Origin: an uncultured Lachnospiraceae bacterium
GTDB lineage: Bacteria > Bacillota > Clostridia > Lachnospirales > Lachnospiraceae
Direction: 5' to 3'
NCBI GenBank assembly: GCA_902766735.1
Contig: CACXEU010000099.1
Location: 22,870-86,869, forward strand
Length of the DNA: 64,000 nt
In this document: in pieces, positions 1 through 8,859 of the stretch
Layout of the letters: every line of letters begins with the position of its first letter
Numbering within the stretch: the first letter of the stretch is position 1
Notes under the pieces: model-generated
Seen by the model: the letters and a program-made list of their open reading frames with translations, nothing else
What the model was told of the DNA's origin: nothing
The model's database searches: none
Position numbers and translations under genes: made by a program

Positions 1-1923
1 TTTCATCATATTATGATAGACAATCAGAATTTTCAGATGAGTTTATATTGTGCAGGCTCTTCTTATGAAGATGGAGTCATTGAAAATGACCTTTTCTATG
101 AAGAGTTTGGATTCCAGTTCTTTACTTCGAATTTTGAACCGGATGGCTTTGATTGTCTTCGAGATACCTTTTTAGGTACTTATAATTCAGAAAACAACCC
201 GCTGGCCGTCTCCCGCGGTCAGTGTTTCTCCTCTTTTGAAAAGGGCGGTAACCACTGCGGCTCCCTGCAGAAGAATCTTGTTCTGATGCCGGGAGAGGAG
301 GTCCGCCTGATCTTTATCCTCGGTGAGGGTAACAGAGAAGTAGGAAAGAAATATAAAGAAAAATACAGTGATTTTGCAGAAGTGGATAAAGTATATGAGG
401 AATTAAAGGCGTACTGGGATGATAAGTGTTCCAGACTCGTTGTAAACACACCAAGTGATGCAATGAATACAATGCTTAACATCTGGAATCTGTATCAGTC
501 AGAAATTAATGTCATGTTTTCCCGTTTCGCTTCCTTCATCGAAGTCGGTGGAAGAACAGGATTAGGATATCGTGATACTGCACAGGATTCCATGACGATT
601 CCGCATTCCAATCCGGAAAAGTGTAAGGAACGTATTTGTCAGTTGTTGAATGGTCTGACTTCTTATGGTTATGGACTTCATTTATTTGAACCTAGATGGT
701 TCGAAAAAGAAAAAGAAGAAAAGAAACCATTTAAATCTCCAACAGTAGTTCCGGGAATTAATAAACAGGATATTATTCACGGCATTGAAGATGCCTGTGC
801 AGATGATGCATTATGGCTGGTGCCATCCATCATTGAATACATTAGAGAGACCGGAGATTTCAGCTTTGCAGATATGGAAATTGATTATGCTGACGAAGGA
901 AGAGATACAGTTTATGATCATATGAAGCGTATTCTGGATTTCTCTACGAAAGAAGTCGGCAGCACGGGAATCTGTAAAGGTCTGCGTGCAGACTGGAATG
1001 ACTGCCTGAACTTAGGTGGTGGTGAAAGTGCCATGGTATCTTTCCTGCACTATTGGGCGTTAGATCATTTCATTGATTTGGCAACCTATTTAGGCAGAGA
1101 CGAAGATGTTCAGAAATACAGTGAAATTGCAGAAAACGTAAAGGCTGTCTGTGATAAAGAATTGTGGGATGGAGACTGGTACATTCGTGGTATCACAAAG
1201 AATGGAAAGAAAATCGGTACCCATACCAATGAAGAAGGAAAGATTCATTTAGAAAGTAATGCATGGGCTGTTCTTTCCGGCGCTGCACCAAAAGAAAAGG
1301 CAGTGAAGGCGTTAGACAGCATTCATGAATATTTAGCAACTCCATACGGAATCATGCTGAATGCACCATCTTATACCGTGCCCGATGATGATATTGGATT
1401 CATCACAAGAGTTTATCCGGGCGTCAAGGAAAATGGAGCAATCTTCTCCCACCCAAATCCATGGGTATGGGCAGCGGAATGTATGGTCGGAAACGGTGAC
1501 AGAGCTATGGAATATTATGATTCCCTTTGTCCGTATAACCAGAATGACAAGATTGAAATTCGTCAGTCTGAACCATATTCTTACTGTCAGTTCATTATGG
1601 GAAAAGATCATACGGCATATGGTCGTGCAAGACATCCGTTCATGACCGGTTCCGGTGGATGGTCATACTTCTCAGCAACAAGATATATGTTGGGAATCAG
1701 ACCTGGATTTAACACGATGGAAATTGATCCATGTATCCCGGCAGATTGGAAAGAGTTTTCGGTAAGTCGTGTATGGCGTGGAGCAACATATGATATCCAT
1801 GTAACGAATCCAAACGGTGTTATGAAAGGTGTGAAGGAAATTAAATTAAACGGCGAAATCGTCAATGAAATTCCTGCAATGCCAGCCGGCACCACTACAA
1901 AAATCGAAATTATAATGGGATAA
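1..1923 (+). CDS. chbP: N,N'-diacetylchitobiose phosphorylase (GH94), 5' partial
   Basis: The reading frame is open from the first base, so the gene starts upstream. About 640 codons are visible, against roughly 800 residues for the family, so around 160 N-terminal residues are missing. GH94 enzymes of this branch split chitobiose with phosphate into GlcNAc-1-phosphate and GlcNAc in the cytoplasm. Visible signatures are the GRTGLGYRDTAQDSM substrate-site segment and LRADWNDCLN, whose Asp is the general acid in the family, followed by the YGIMLNAPSY and GENGAIFSHPNPW-like stretches of the (alpha/alpha)6 barrel. The next genes (phosphomutase, ABC importer, nagB, nagA) favour chitobiose over cellobiose as substrate; that choice is inference from motif plus context. 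Confident in the family, fairly confident in the substrate. Confidence 0.88.
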   Translation, partial: FHHIMIDNQNFQMSLYCAGSSYEDGVIENDLFYEEFGFQFFTSNFEPDGFDCLRDTFLGTYNSENNPLAVSRGQCFSSFEKGGNHCGSLQKNLVLMPGEEVRLIFILGEGNREVGKKYKEKYSDFAEVDKVYEELKAYWDDKCSRLVVNTPSDAMNTMLNIWNLYQSEINVMFSRFASFIEVGGRTGLGYRDTAQDSMTIPHSNPEKCKERICQLLNGLTSYGYGLHLFEPRWFEKEKEEKKPFKSPTVVPGINKQDIIHGIEDACADDALWLVPSIIEYIRETGDFSFADMEIDYADEGRDTVYDHMKRILDFSTKEVGSTGICKGLRADWNDCLNLGGGESAMVSFLHYWALDHFIDLATYLGRDEDVQKYSEIAENVKAVCDKELWDGDWYIRGITKNGKKIGTHTNEEGKIHLESNAWAVLSGAAPKEKAVKALDSIHEYLATPYGIMLNAPSYTVPDDDIGFITRVYPGVKENGAIFSHPNPWVWAAECMVGNGDRAMEYYDSLCPYNQNDKIEIRQSEPYSYCQFIMGKDHTAYGRARHPFMTGSGGWSYFSATRYMLGIRPGFNTMEIDPCIPADWKEFSVSRVWRGATYDIHVTNPNGVMKGVKEIKLNGEIVNEIPAMPAGTTTKIEIIMG

Positions 1924-1938
1924 CCCATATTAATAACA

Positions 1939-1965
1939 GGAGTGGAACATTTTATGTTTCACTCC
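1939..1965 (+). other. Intercistronic stem-loop between chbP and the phosphomutase
   Basis: GGAGTGGAACAT and ATGTTTCACTCC pair over 12 bp (one G-U) around a TTT loop. No T-run follows, so it is more likely an mRNA-stabilising or processing hairpin than a terminator. The next gene has its own AAAGGAG site. Confidence 0.5.
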
Positions 1966-2009
1966 ATTATTAGAGCTTTAAAGTAGTAATTCAAAGAAAG
2001 GAGACAAAC

Positions 2010-3422
2010 ATGATAAAGTTTGGAACAGGTGGTTGGAGAACCATCATAGGAGATGAATTCATTAAAACAAACATCCAATTAATTGCCACAGCAATGTGTG
2101 ACAAAATGGAGGCCGAAGGAAAGACAGATAAGGGGATCATCATCGGCTATGACAAGCGATTCTTATCAAAGGAAGCGATGCAGTGGTTGGGAATGGTTTT
2201 TGCAAAGAGAGGCATTAAGGCTCAACTGGTAAATAAAGCTGCTCCTACTCCTTTGATTATGTTTTGCGTTGAAAAGTATGAAATGCCTTACGGAATGATG
2301 GTTACCGCCAGTCATAACCCGGCTCTTTACAATGGAATCAAGGTGTTTACATATGGTGGACGTGATGCAGATCAGGATCAGACCGATGAAATTGAACGTT
2401 ATATTGAAAAGATTGATCCGGCTACTGTGGAAGAAATGCCATATGATGAAGCTGTGGAAAAGGGATTGATTGAAGAAATATATCCATTAAATGAATATAT
2501 TGATAATATTATTGCGAATATCAATATGGATGCTATCAAGAATGCAAGGCTGAAGATTGCGTTGGACCCAATGTACGGAGTATCGGAAATTCCTTTGAAG
2601 ACATTATTATTGACTGCAAGATGCGATGTGGAAACAATTCATGATGTGCATGATACCTTGTTCGGTGGAAAACTTCCATCCCCATCGGCAAATACCTTGC
2701 GAGGTTTGATTTCCCGTGTAATGGACTATGATTTTAATATCGGTATCGCCACAGACGGTGATGCAGACCGTTTAGGTGTTATTGATGATACAGGAAGATT
2801 CCTGCATCCAAATGATATCCTTGTACTTTTATACTATTATCTAGTAAAATATAAGGGATGGCACGGTGCAGTGGTTCGAAATGTGGCGACTACCCATATG
2901 CTTGATAAGGTTGCAAAGCAGTTCGGAGAAGAATGCTATGAAGTGCCGGTAGGATTTAAACATATTTCTGCAAAGATGACAGAAGTGGATGCTGTAATTG
3001 GTGGAGAGTCTTCCGGTGGATTGACGGTAAGAGGTCATATTAACGGAAAAGATGGTATCTATGCAGCAATGCTGTTAATCGAAATGATTGCTGTCACAGG
3101 CAGAAAGATTTCTGAAATTTATAAAGACATTGAAGAAGAATGTGGCAGTATTTATATGGAAGAACGTGATTATCGTTTCAGCCCACAGAAGAAAGTGGAA
3201 GTGAATCATGTTCTGATGGAAGAAAAGAAACTTCCGGAATTCCCATATGAAATTGAACGAGTTTCTTATATGGATGGATGTAAGGTTTACTTCAAGAATG
3301 GTGGATGGGTCATCGGACGATTCTCAGGAACAGAACCATTGATTCGAATTTTCTGTGAAATGCCGAAGAAAGAAGAAGCCATTGAGGTTTGTGACATCTT
3401 TAAGGAATTTTTAGGTTTGTAA
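2010..3422 (+). CDS. Alpha-D-phosphohexomutase family protein, probable GlcNAc-1-P/GlcNAc-6-P mutase
   Basis: A 470-residue member of the phosphoglucomutase/phosphomannomutase superfamily. All four signature sites are visible: the phosphoserine loop TASHNP (Ser about 101), the metal loop DGDADR (about 249-254), the sugar loop GGESSGG (about 330) and the phosphate loop RFSGTEPLIRIF near the C terminus. The start follows AAAGGAGACAAAC. The gene sits 86 bases after the chitobiose phosphorylase, whose product is a sugar 1-phosphate, and upstream of nagA, which needs GlcNAc-6-P. A role in joining these two steps is therefore likely, but specificity for GlcNAc-1-P over Glc-1-P or GlcN-P is inference from context. 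Confidence 0.85.
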   Translation: MIKFGTGGWRTIIGDEFIKTNIQLIATAMCDKMEAEGKTDKGIIIGYDKRFLSKEAMQWLGMVFAKRGIKAQLVNKAAPTPLIMFCVEKYEMPYGMMVTASHNPALYNGIKVFTYGGRDADQDQTDEIERYIEKIDPATVEEMPYDEAVEKGLIEEIYPLNEYIDNIIANINMDAIKNARLKIALDPMYGVSEIPLKTLLLTARCDVETIHDVHDTLFGGKLPSPSANTLRGLISRVMDYDFNIGIATDGDADRLGVIDDTGRFLHPNDILVLLYYYLVKYKGWHGAVVRNVATTHMLDKVAKQFGEECYEVPVGFKHISAKMTEVDAVIGGESSGGLTVRGHINGKDGIYAAMLLIEMIAVTGRKISEIYKDIEEECGSIYMEERDYRFSPQKKVEVNHVLMEEKKLPEFPYEIERVSYMDGCKVYFKNGGWVIGRFSGTEPLIRIFCEMPKKEEAIEVCDIFKEFLGL

Positions 3423-3476
3423 TGAAAAAGCCAGACACAAAATAATACTGCAACATAAGATAATGGAGGAGAAACA

Positions 3477-5303
3477 TTGACTATTGGAAAGAAATTTCGT
3501 GGGACAATCAAGAAATCCAGTTTATCAATCGGAATGGTGCAGGTCATTATTTGGTGCTGGCTTTTGCCATATATTCTGGTATCCGCGTTTTGGTTATATT
3601 ATACCGAAGAAAGAAATAACGAACAGATTACAGAATCAGCAATGACTTCTGTGGGAAATGCCGCACAGTTTTGTGGACGAATGGTAGAGGAAACTATAAG
3701 CTTGTCTTTGCAGGCGTCTTATGATGAAGTTATCCGAAGTAGCTATGAAAAATATCTGGTGGATCGGAAAGAAGATGAAATGTATAAGGATATTATGGCA
3801 TATATGAAACGCCAGTATAAATATACAAAGCTGGTTTCCAACACGAAATTATTGTTCAACATGGAAACGAAGCAAAGCTATGAGACTTTTAGTAATCCAG
3901 CTGGTTCTAACTATAATAAGGCACAAAAAATCACGGGACAGATGGTAAAGGCATTGAAAAAAGAAGCCAAGGATTTAGGAACAAAGACCAGGCTGGTCAG
4001 CGTGGACGGACATTTCTTCATGATTCGAAATCTGGTAAGAAAGGACTTTACACCATTTGCAACGCTGGTATTTGAATTAAATACAGACACGATTTTTGAA
4101 CCTTTGAAGAATGTGGCGTGGCAGCAGTCGTGGGAAGTATACATTGATGACAGTTTTATCACCACAAGCAAGGGAATTGACGGTCAGACATGGAATATGC
4201 TGGATGAATACTATAAAGAGCGTTTATCCTGGGAAAAAATCCCTCAGACCAATATTAAAAATACATTTTACGAAAGAAATAAACGAATTGCCAGTTCTGT
4301 TACCAACGTGAACGGACAGAAAATAACGATTGTCACAAAATTAAATGACAAGGATATTGTTAGTGAAAAGGGAACCTATATCATTGTTTATATTTTAATG
4401 TTCATTTTATTGATTCCATTGGTGTTAGCGACGTTCCGCTTTTTCTACAGAAATATCACCCAGCCGATGGGAAACCTGATGGCAGCTTCCAGACATATTG
4501 AAAAGGGAGAATATGGATATAAAATTGAACCGTTCAATCGGAATGAGGAATTCGAGACCATGATTGATACCTTCAATCATATGTCGGGGAGTCTGGAAGA
4601 ATCCTTTAACCGGATTTATGCAGAAGAAGTAGCGGCTCGGGATGCAAACATGAAAGCACTTCAGGCCCAAATTAATCCACACTTCCTGAATAATACATTG
4701 GAAATTATTAACTGGAAGGCAAGACTCAGTGGTAATGAAGATGTGAGCAGGATGATTTCATCCTTAAGTATCATGATGAATGCCACTATGGATCGCAAGA
4801 ATGAAGCGTTTATTTCTATTGAAGAAGAATTAAAATATGTGGATGCGTATCTGTATATTATTTATGCCCGATTCGGTGGCAAGTTTAAGTTTGTGAAGGA
4901 AGTGGATGAAAAGGCACTTTCTTATAAGATTCCAAGACTGATTATTCAGCCATTGGTGGAAAACGTGGTGGAACACGGAGGAGACAATAGAGGAAATATG
5001 GAGGGACGATTAACCATTTCCTTGGAAGATGAATTCCTGAGAATCCGCGTGGAAAACAATGGTAATTTGACGGAAGAAAATAAGGAAAAGATTCGTAAAC
5101 TTCTCTCCGAACCAAAACCGGGAGACAGTAATGAAAATATTGGAATTCGAAACGTAAATCTACGACTGAAAATGCTCTATGGTGAAGAGAGCGGATTGAC
5201 CATTAGTAATGAAGTAGAAGGATTGACTATTTGCGAAATTATCATTGAAAATAAGGAGGTCCTTCCAGAGAGAAAAAAACCGGAAAACAACAGGGAAATT
5301 TGA
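3477..5303 (+). CDS. Membrane sensor histidine kinase, YesM type
   Basis: 608 residues starting at TTG, chosen because GGAGGAG lies six bases upstream and no better start exists. A transmembrane segment near residues 18-40, a ~260-residue extracellular sensor region, a second membrane segment near 305-328, a HAMP linker, then the His_kinase segment QAQINPHFLNNTLEIINW with phospho-acceptor His402, and an ATPase with PLVENVVEHGG (N box) and NIGIRNVNLRLKMLYG. This is the LytS/YesM group, which pairs with AraC-type response regulators. The matching regulator lies past the ABC genes at 8860. The likely cue is an extracellular chito-oligosaccharide or the loaded binding protein; that is inference. 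Confidence 0.9.
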   Translation: MTIGKKFRGTIKKSSLSIGMVQVIIWCWLLPYILVSAFWLYYTEERNNEQITESAMTSVGNAAQFCGRMVEETISLSLQASYDEVIRSSYEKYLVDRKEDEMYKDIMAYMKRQYKYTKLVSNTKLLFNMETKQSYETFSNPAGSNYNKAQKITGQMVKALKKEAKDLGTKTRLVSVDGHFFMIRNLVRKDFTPFATLVFELNTDTIFEPLKNVAWQQSWEVYIDDSFITTSKGIDGQTWNMLDEYYKERLSWEKIPQTNIKNTFYERNKRIASSVTNVNGQKITIVTKLNDKDIVSEKGTYIIVYILMFILLIPLVLATFRFFYRNITQPMGNLMAASRHIEKGEYGYKIEPFNRNEEFETMIDTFNHMSGSLEESFNRIYAEEVAARDANMKALQAQINPHFLNNTLEIINWKARLSGNEDVSRMISSLSIMMNATMDRKNEAFISIEEELKYVDAYLYIIYARFGGKFKFVKEVDEKALSYKIPRLIIQPLVENVVEHGGDNRGNMEGRLTISLEDEFLRIRVENNGNLTEENKEKIRKLLSEPKPGDSNENIGIRNVNLRLKMLYGEESGLTISNEVEGLTICEIIIENKEVLPERKKPENNREI

Positions 5304-5399
5304 TGGATTCTTGAGAGAAAAAGGAGACGGACAACCACAGACAAATTGAACCAATTTAAGACAAATTTTAATTGTATTTTTACAAAATCAAGCAACAAA

Positions 5400-5436
5400 A
5401 TGCCAATAAGATTCATTCTCTTATTGGTATTTTTTG
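5400..5436 (+). terminator. Intrinsic terminator after the sensor kinase gene
   Basis: ATGCCAATAAGA pairs with TCTTATTGGTAT around a 7-base loop and is followed by TTTTTTG. It separates the kinase transcript from the highly expressed binding-protein gene, or gives partial readthrough into it. Confidence 0.8.
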
Positions 5437-5507
5437 TATAAAATAAACATATCATAATCGTGACGGGTTTAGTCTCCCGGCGATGTTTTAAAGAGGAGGA
5501 TATAAAG

Positions 5508-6833
5508 ATGAGACTAAAAAAATTAACAGCGCTCGCTATGGTATCTGCTATGTCAGTTGCATTAGCAGGATGCGGTAGCTCAGACAAAGCAGGAGAAACT
5601 AAGAAGGCATCAGAGTCTACAGGACCAGTTGAATTAAACGTAGTTACTACATATGCTGGTGAAGACACAAATGCACAGAACTACCAGGATGCAATCGCAG
5701 CATGGCAGAAAGAAACAGGAAACACAGTTAAAGATGCTTCAGCTACAGCTGATGAAACATTTAAGACAAGAGTAATCACTGACTTTGAAACAGGTTCAGA
5801 ACCTGACGTATTATTCTTCTTCACAGGTGTAGATGCAAATGCATTTGTAGAACAGGAAAAAGTTGTTTCTATCGAAGATATCAGAGCAGAATATCCAGAT
5901 TTCGCAAGCAACATGAAGGATGACATGCTTCCTACATCCCCAGTTGATGGAAAAGCTTATGCAGTTCCTGTAAATGGATATTGGGAAGGTTTATTTGTAA
6001 ACAAAGAAGTATTAGACAAGGCTGGCGTTGAAATGCCAACAAAGGATACTACATGGGCTGAATTCTTAGATATGTGCCAGAAGATTAAAGATGCAGGATT
6101 TACACCAATCGCAGCATCTCTTCAGGAAATTCCACATTACTGGTTTGATTATGCAATCTTAAACAACAACAAGTTAGACGTTCATACAACTGTACCTGGA
6201 TCAGTTGATGATGAAATCGGAAAAGCTTGGGTGAATGGATTAGAAGACATCAAGTCATTATACGAAAAAGGATTCTATCCAGAAAATACTTTAACAGCTA
6301 CAGATGCTGAAACATTCCAGTTATTCGCAGAAGATAAAGCTGCATTCTTAATTGATGGTTCTTGGAAAGTTGGTGGTATTGAAGAAGCAGTTGATGATAT
6401 CGAAAACTTCTCAGTTACACACGTACCAGGAAACAAGGGTGAAGGTTTAAGAGCTACAACAGAAGCTATCTCAGGTATTTCAAGTGGTTACTACATCACA
6501 AAGAAGGCTTGGGAAGATCCTGCTAAGAGAGAAGCTGCAGTGAAGTTCATCGAATACATGACAAGTGATGAATTAGTATCTAAGTTCTCTGGGACAGCTG
6601 CAACAGCATTAAAGAATGGTGTTAACACAGAAGGATTAGAACTCTCTGCATTAGGTGAAGCAGCAGTTGCTTACACAAGTGAAATCACAAAGATCACAGC
6701 TCCTGTACAGGATAACCTTTCAGAAGCTCAGAGAGAACCTATCTTCTCAGAAATGGCTGCAATCGTTAAGGGTGACACATCTACTAAGGACGCTGTAGAA
6801 GCAGTTCTTGAACTTGTTAAGGAAGACGAATAA
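5508..6833 (+). CDS. CUT1 ABC transporter sugar-binding lipoprotein
   Basis: 441 residues from the ATG at 5508, which has AGAGGAGG upstream; a longer in-frame start at 5460 would bury the signal peptide. A lipoprotein signal peptide ends in the lipobox LAGC (Cys22). The rest has the layout of family 1 extracellular solute-binding proteins, with VTTYAGEDTNAQNYQDAIAA near the N terminus and FLIDGSWKVGGI and GYYITKKAWEDPAKREAA in the second lobe. Ligand capture at the membrane outer face for the permeases at 6941 and 7840. Chitobiose or short chito-oligosaccharide is the likely ligand from context. Codon use is strongly biased (for example GCA, GAA, ACA), consistent with high expression. Confidence 0.9.
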   Translation: MRLKKLTALAMVSAMSVALAGCGSSDKAGETKKASESTGPVELNVVTTYAGEDTNAQNYQDAIAAWQKETGNTVKDASATADETFKTRVITDFETGSEPDVLFFFTGVDANAFVEQEKVVSIEDIRAEYPDFASNMKDDMLPTSPVDGKAYAVPVNGYWEGLFVNKEVLDKAGVEMPTKDTTWAEFLDMCQKIKDAGFTPIAASLQEIPHYWFDYAILNNNKLDVHTTVPGSVDDEIGKAWVNGLEDIKSLYEKGFYPENTLTATDAETFQLFAEDKAAFLIDGSWKVGGIEEAVDDIENFSVTHVPGNKGEGLRATTEAISGISSGYYITKKAWEDPAKREAAVKFIEYMTSDELVSKFSGTAATALKNGVNTEGLELSALGEAAVAYTSEITKITAPVQDNLSEAQREPIFSEMAAIVKGDTSTKDAVEAVLELVKEDE

Positions 6834-6892
6834 TCAGTCGATTTAAAAAGAAATATTGCTAGTACCCGCTTTGGGAGACTAGATGAGTGCGT

Positions 6893-6920
6893 CGGATAGA
6901 AATGTAACAGTTTCTATCCG
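6893..6920 (+). other. Perfect stem-loop between the binding-protein and permease genes
   Basis: CGGATAGAAA and TTTCTATCCG form a perfect 10-bp stem with an 8-base loop. No T-run follows. In malE-malF type operons a hairpin here lets the binding-protein message outlast the permease message; the same role is inferred. Confidence 0.65.
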
Positions 6921-6940
6921 ATGTATTAGGAGGAGCAAAA

Positions 6941-7825
6941 ATGAACGCAAAAATTTATCAGAAAAAAACAATGATTGTGTTTTTCTTAATTCCAGCGTTT
7001 TTATTCATCGCGGTATTTCTGTTCTATCCATTCATCCAGAATATCATCAACAGTTTTCAGCACATCAAACATCTGGGAACAATGGGGGGAGAATGGAATG
7101 ACCCGTGGTATAAAAACTACTTAAAAATGTTAGACGATCAAAAAATTAAAATTGCACTTCAGAACACAGGCATCATGGTTTTGGCAACATTGATTGGACA
7201 GGTCGGAATCGCATTAATCCTTACCTTACTGGTAAGTAACATTAAAAAGGGATCAGGATTCTTTAGAGTAGTATTCTTCTTCCCGATTGTAGTATCAGCT
7301 ACAGCATTGGGTCTGTTATTTAACTTGATATTCTTATATAGTGATGCTGGAATGATTAACAGCGTTCGATTGGCATTTGGAGCAGAAAAAACTCTCGACT
7401 TTAAGAGTGTGGCTCCGATGATTACAATGATGACTCCGGTTATATGGCAGTATGTAGGTTTCTACTTCATCATTATGTTGACAGGTGTCAGCGGTATTCC
7501 GGAAGACCTTTACGAGGCAGCTTCCATTGACGGAGCTTCCAGATGGCAGAGTGTACGTTACATTACATTACCATTACTAAGAAACAGCATTTGTACCTGT
7601 GTCGTCTTAGCGGTAACCGGTGCCTTGAAGGTATTTGACCTTCCTTGGACAATGTTCCCGAAGGGAATGTCCAATACATGGTTGACAGGAACTTATATGT
7701 ATTCAAAAACAACAAGTGACGTTGATTACGCAGCAGCAATTTCTATCTTAATCGTTATTGTGGGTGTAGTCTTATCTGTCCTTGTAAACAATATCTTTAA
7801 ACAGAATTCAGATTACGATGTATAG
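6941..7825 (+). CDS. ABC transporter permease, MalF/UgpA type
   Basis: 294 residues with six predicted membrane segments, beginning IVFFLIPAFLFIAVFLFYPF. The EAA loop that contacts the ATPase is visible as EDLYEAASIDGASRWQSVRY. The start follows TTAGGAGGAGC. It forms a heteromeric channel with the MalG-type permease 14 bases downstream. No ATPase gene occurs in the operon, so a shared MsmX-like ATPase encoded elsewhere is expected, as is usual for CUT1 systems in Firmicutes. Confidence 0.92.
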   Translation: MNAKIYQKKTMIVFFLIPAFLFIAVFLFYPFIQNIINSFQHIKHLGTMGGEWNDPWYKNYLKMLDDQKIKIALQNTGIMVLATLIGQVGIALILTLLVSNIKKGSGFFRVVFFFPIVVSATALGLLFNLIFLYSDAGMINSVRLAFGAEKTLDFKSVAPMITMMTPVIWQYVGFYFIIMLTGVSGIPEDLYEAASIDGASRWQSVRYITLPLLRNSICTCVVLAVTGALKVFDLPWTMFPKGMSNTWLTGTYMYSKTTSDVDYAAAISILIVIVGVVLSVLVNNIFKQNSDYDV

Positions 7826-7839
7826 GAGAGGTGAAAGAT

Positions 7840-8697
7840 ATGAAAGTTAGAAAATTTAAAATATCCAACATTTTTATCTATGCAATCTTAAGCGCATGGG
7901 CATTGACCACAATTTTCCCGCTTGTATGGTCCATCATGAATTCCTTTAAGGATAAAAAGCAAATTTATCGGGATTCATTCTCGTTACCAATTGGTAAATT
8001 ATTCTCGCTAGACAATTACAATATGCTCTTTGAACGATATGACATTGGAAGAGCATATATGCATAGTATTATTATTTCAGGAACTGTAACGGTTGCAGTA
8101 ATCCTCTTTGCAGGAATGGCTGCATACATTATGTCCAGATATAAATTTCACGGAAAAGGATTTTTGAACGCAGTACTTTATGCAGGAATGATGTTCCCGG
8201 TTTTCTCAACCATTGTTCCAAACTTAAGTTTGTTAACGGAATGGAAAATTGCCGGACAAAATGACACAGCACTTAATATGTTGGCAGTAATTCTTTTGCA
8301 GATTGCCGGAAATATGTGTTTCGCCATTATCGTACTGACTTCTTACATCAAGACGCTTCCAATAGAATTGGAAGAGGCGGCATATATGGAAGGTTGTAAT
8401 ATTTTCCAGATTTATTTCAAGGTTATTATGCCTTTAAGTAAACCGTCTTTCGTAACTGTTGGAGTGTTCAGTTTCCTGTGGAGTTACAATGATTTGTTTA
8501 CACAGATGTTCTTCTTAAGAACTGAAGATGACTGGGCGATTACAGTATTGTTAAATAATATTGCATCAAAGGAAGGTGTGAACTACGGTGCGTTGTTCTC
8601 ATCTGTAACATTAATTGTTATCCCGGTATTGATTGTATACCTTTTATTACAGAAATATATCATCAAGGGAATGACAGTCGGTGCAGTAAAAGGTTAA
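7840..8697 (+). CDS. ABC transporter permease, MalG/UgpE type
   Basis: 285 residues from the ATG at 7840. The GTG at 7831 is rejected because it directly abuts the AGGAGAGG ribosome site, while 7840 is properly spaced. Six predicted membrane segments with the EAA loop ELEEAAYMEGCNIFQIYFK. It is the last gene before a strong terminator, so binding protein and permeases form one unit. Partner of the upstream MalF-type permease in import of the chitin-derived sugar. Confidence 0.92.
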   Translation: MKVRKFKISNIFIYAILSAWALTTIFPLVWSIMNSFKDKKQIYRDSFSLPIGKLFSLDNYNMLFERYDIGRAYMHSIIISGTVTVAVILFAGMAAYIMSRYKFHGKGFLNAVLYAGMMFPVFSTIVPNLSLLTEWKIAGQNDTALNMLAVILLQIAGNMCFAIIVLTSYIKTLPIELEEAAYMEGCNIFQIYFKVIMPLSKPSFVTVGVFSFLWSYNDLFTQMFFLRTEDDWAITVLLNNIASKEGVNYGALFSSVTLIVIPVLIVYLLLQKYIIKGMTVGAVKG

Positions 8698-8703
8698 GAC
8701 ATA

Positions 8704-8734
8704 CGCCCGGTGGTATCTACCGGGCGATATTTTT
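8704..8734 (+). terminator. Intrinsic terminator after the permease genes
   Basis: CGCCCGGT pairs with ACCGGGCG around GGTATCT, followed by ATATTTTT. GC-rich 8-bp stem. Confidence 0.85.
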
Positions 8735-8790
8735 AGGGGATTGAAAAACTTAAAAGAGTCTTATGACTACAATTCGAGTGAAAAACTTCT

Positions 8791-8820
8791 TTGCTTTCTA
8801 GTGTCAAAATAGATTATAAT
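8791..8820 (+). promoter_or_regulatory. Probable sigma-A promoter of the response regulator gene
   Basis: TTGCTT, an 18-base spacer, and a perfect TATAAT at 8815-8820, about 40 bases before the ATG at 8860 and just after the permease terminator. Confidence 0.55.
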
Positions 8821-8859
8821 AGAGGAAACGGACTATATCGACAGAAACGAGGAGTGCAT

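Noticed and set aside
5177..5668. 163-codon minus-strand frame across the kinase end and binding-protein start
   Set aside because: Crosses a terminator and two real genes; no homology-like motifs.
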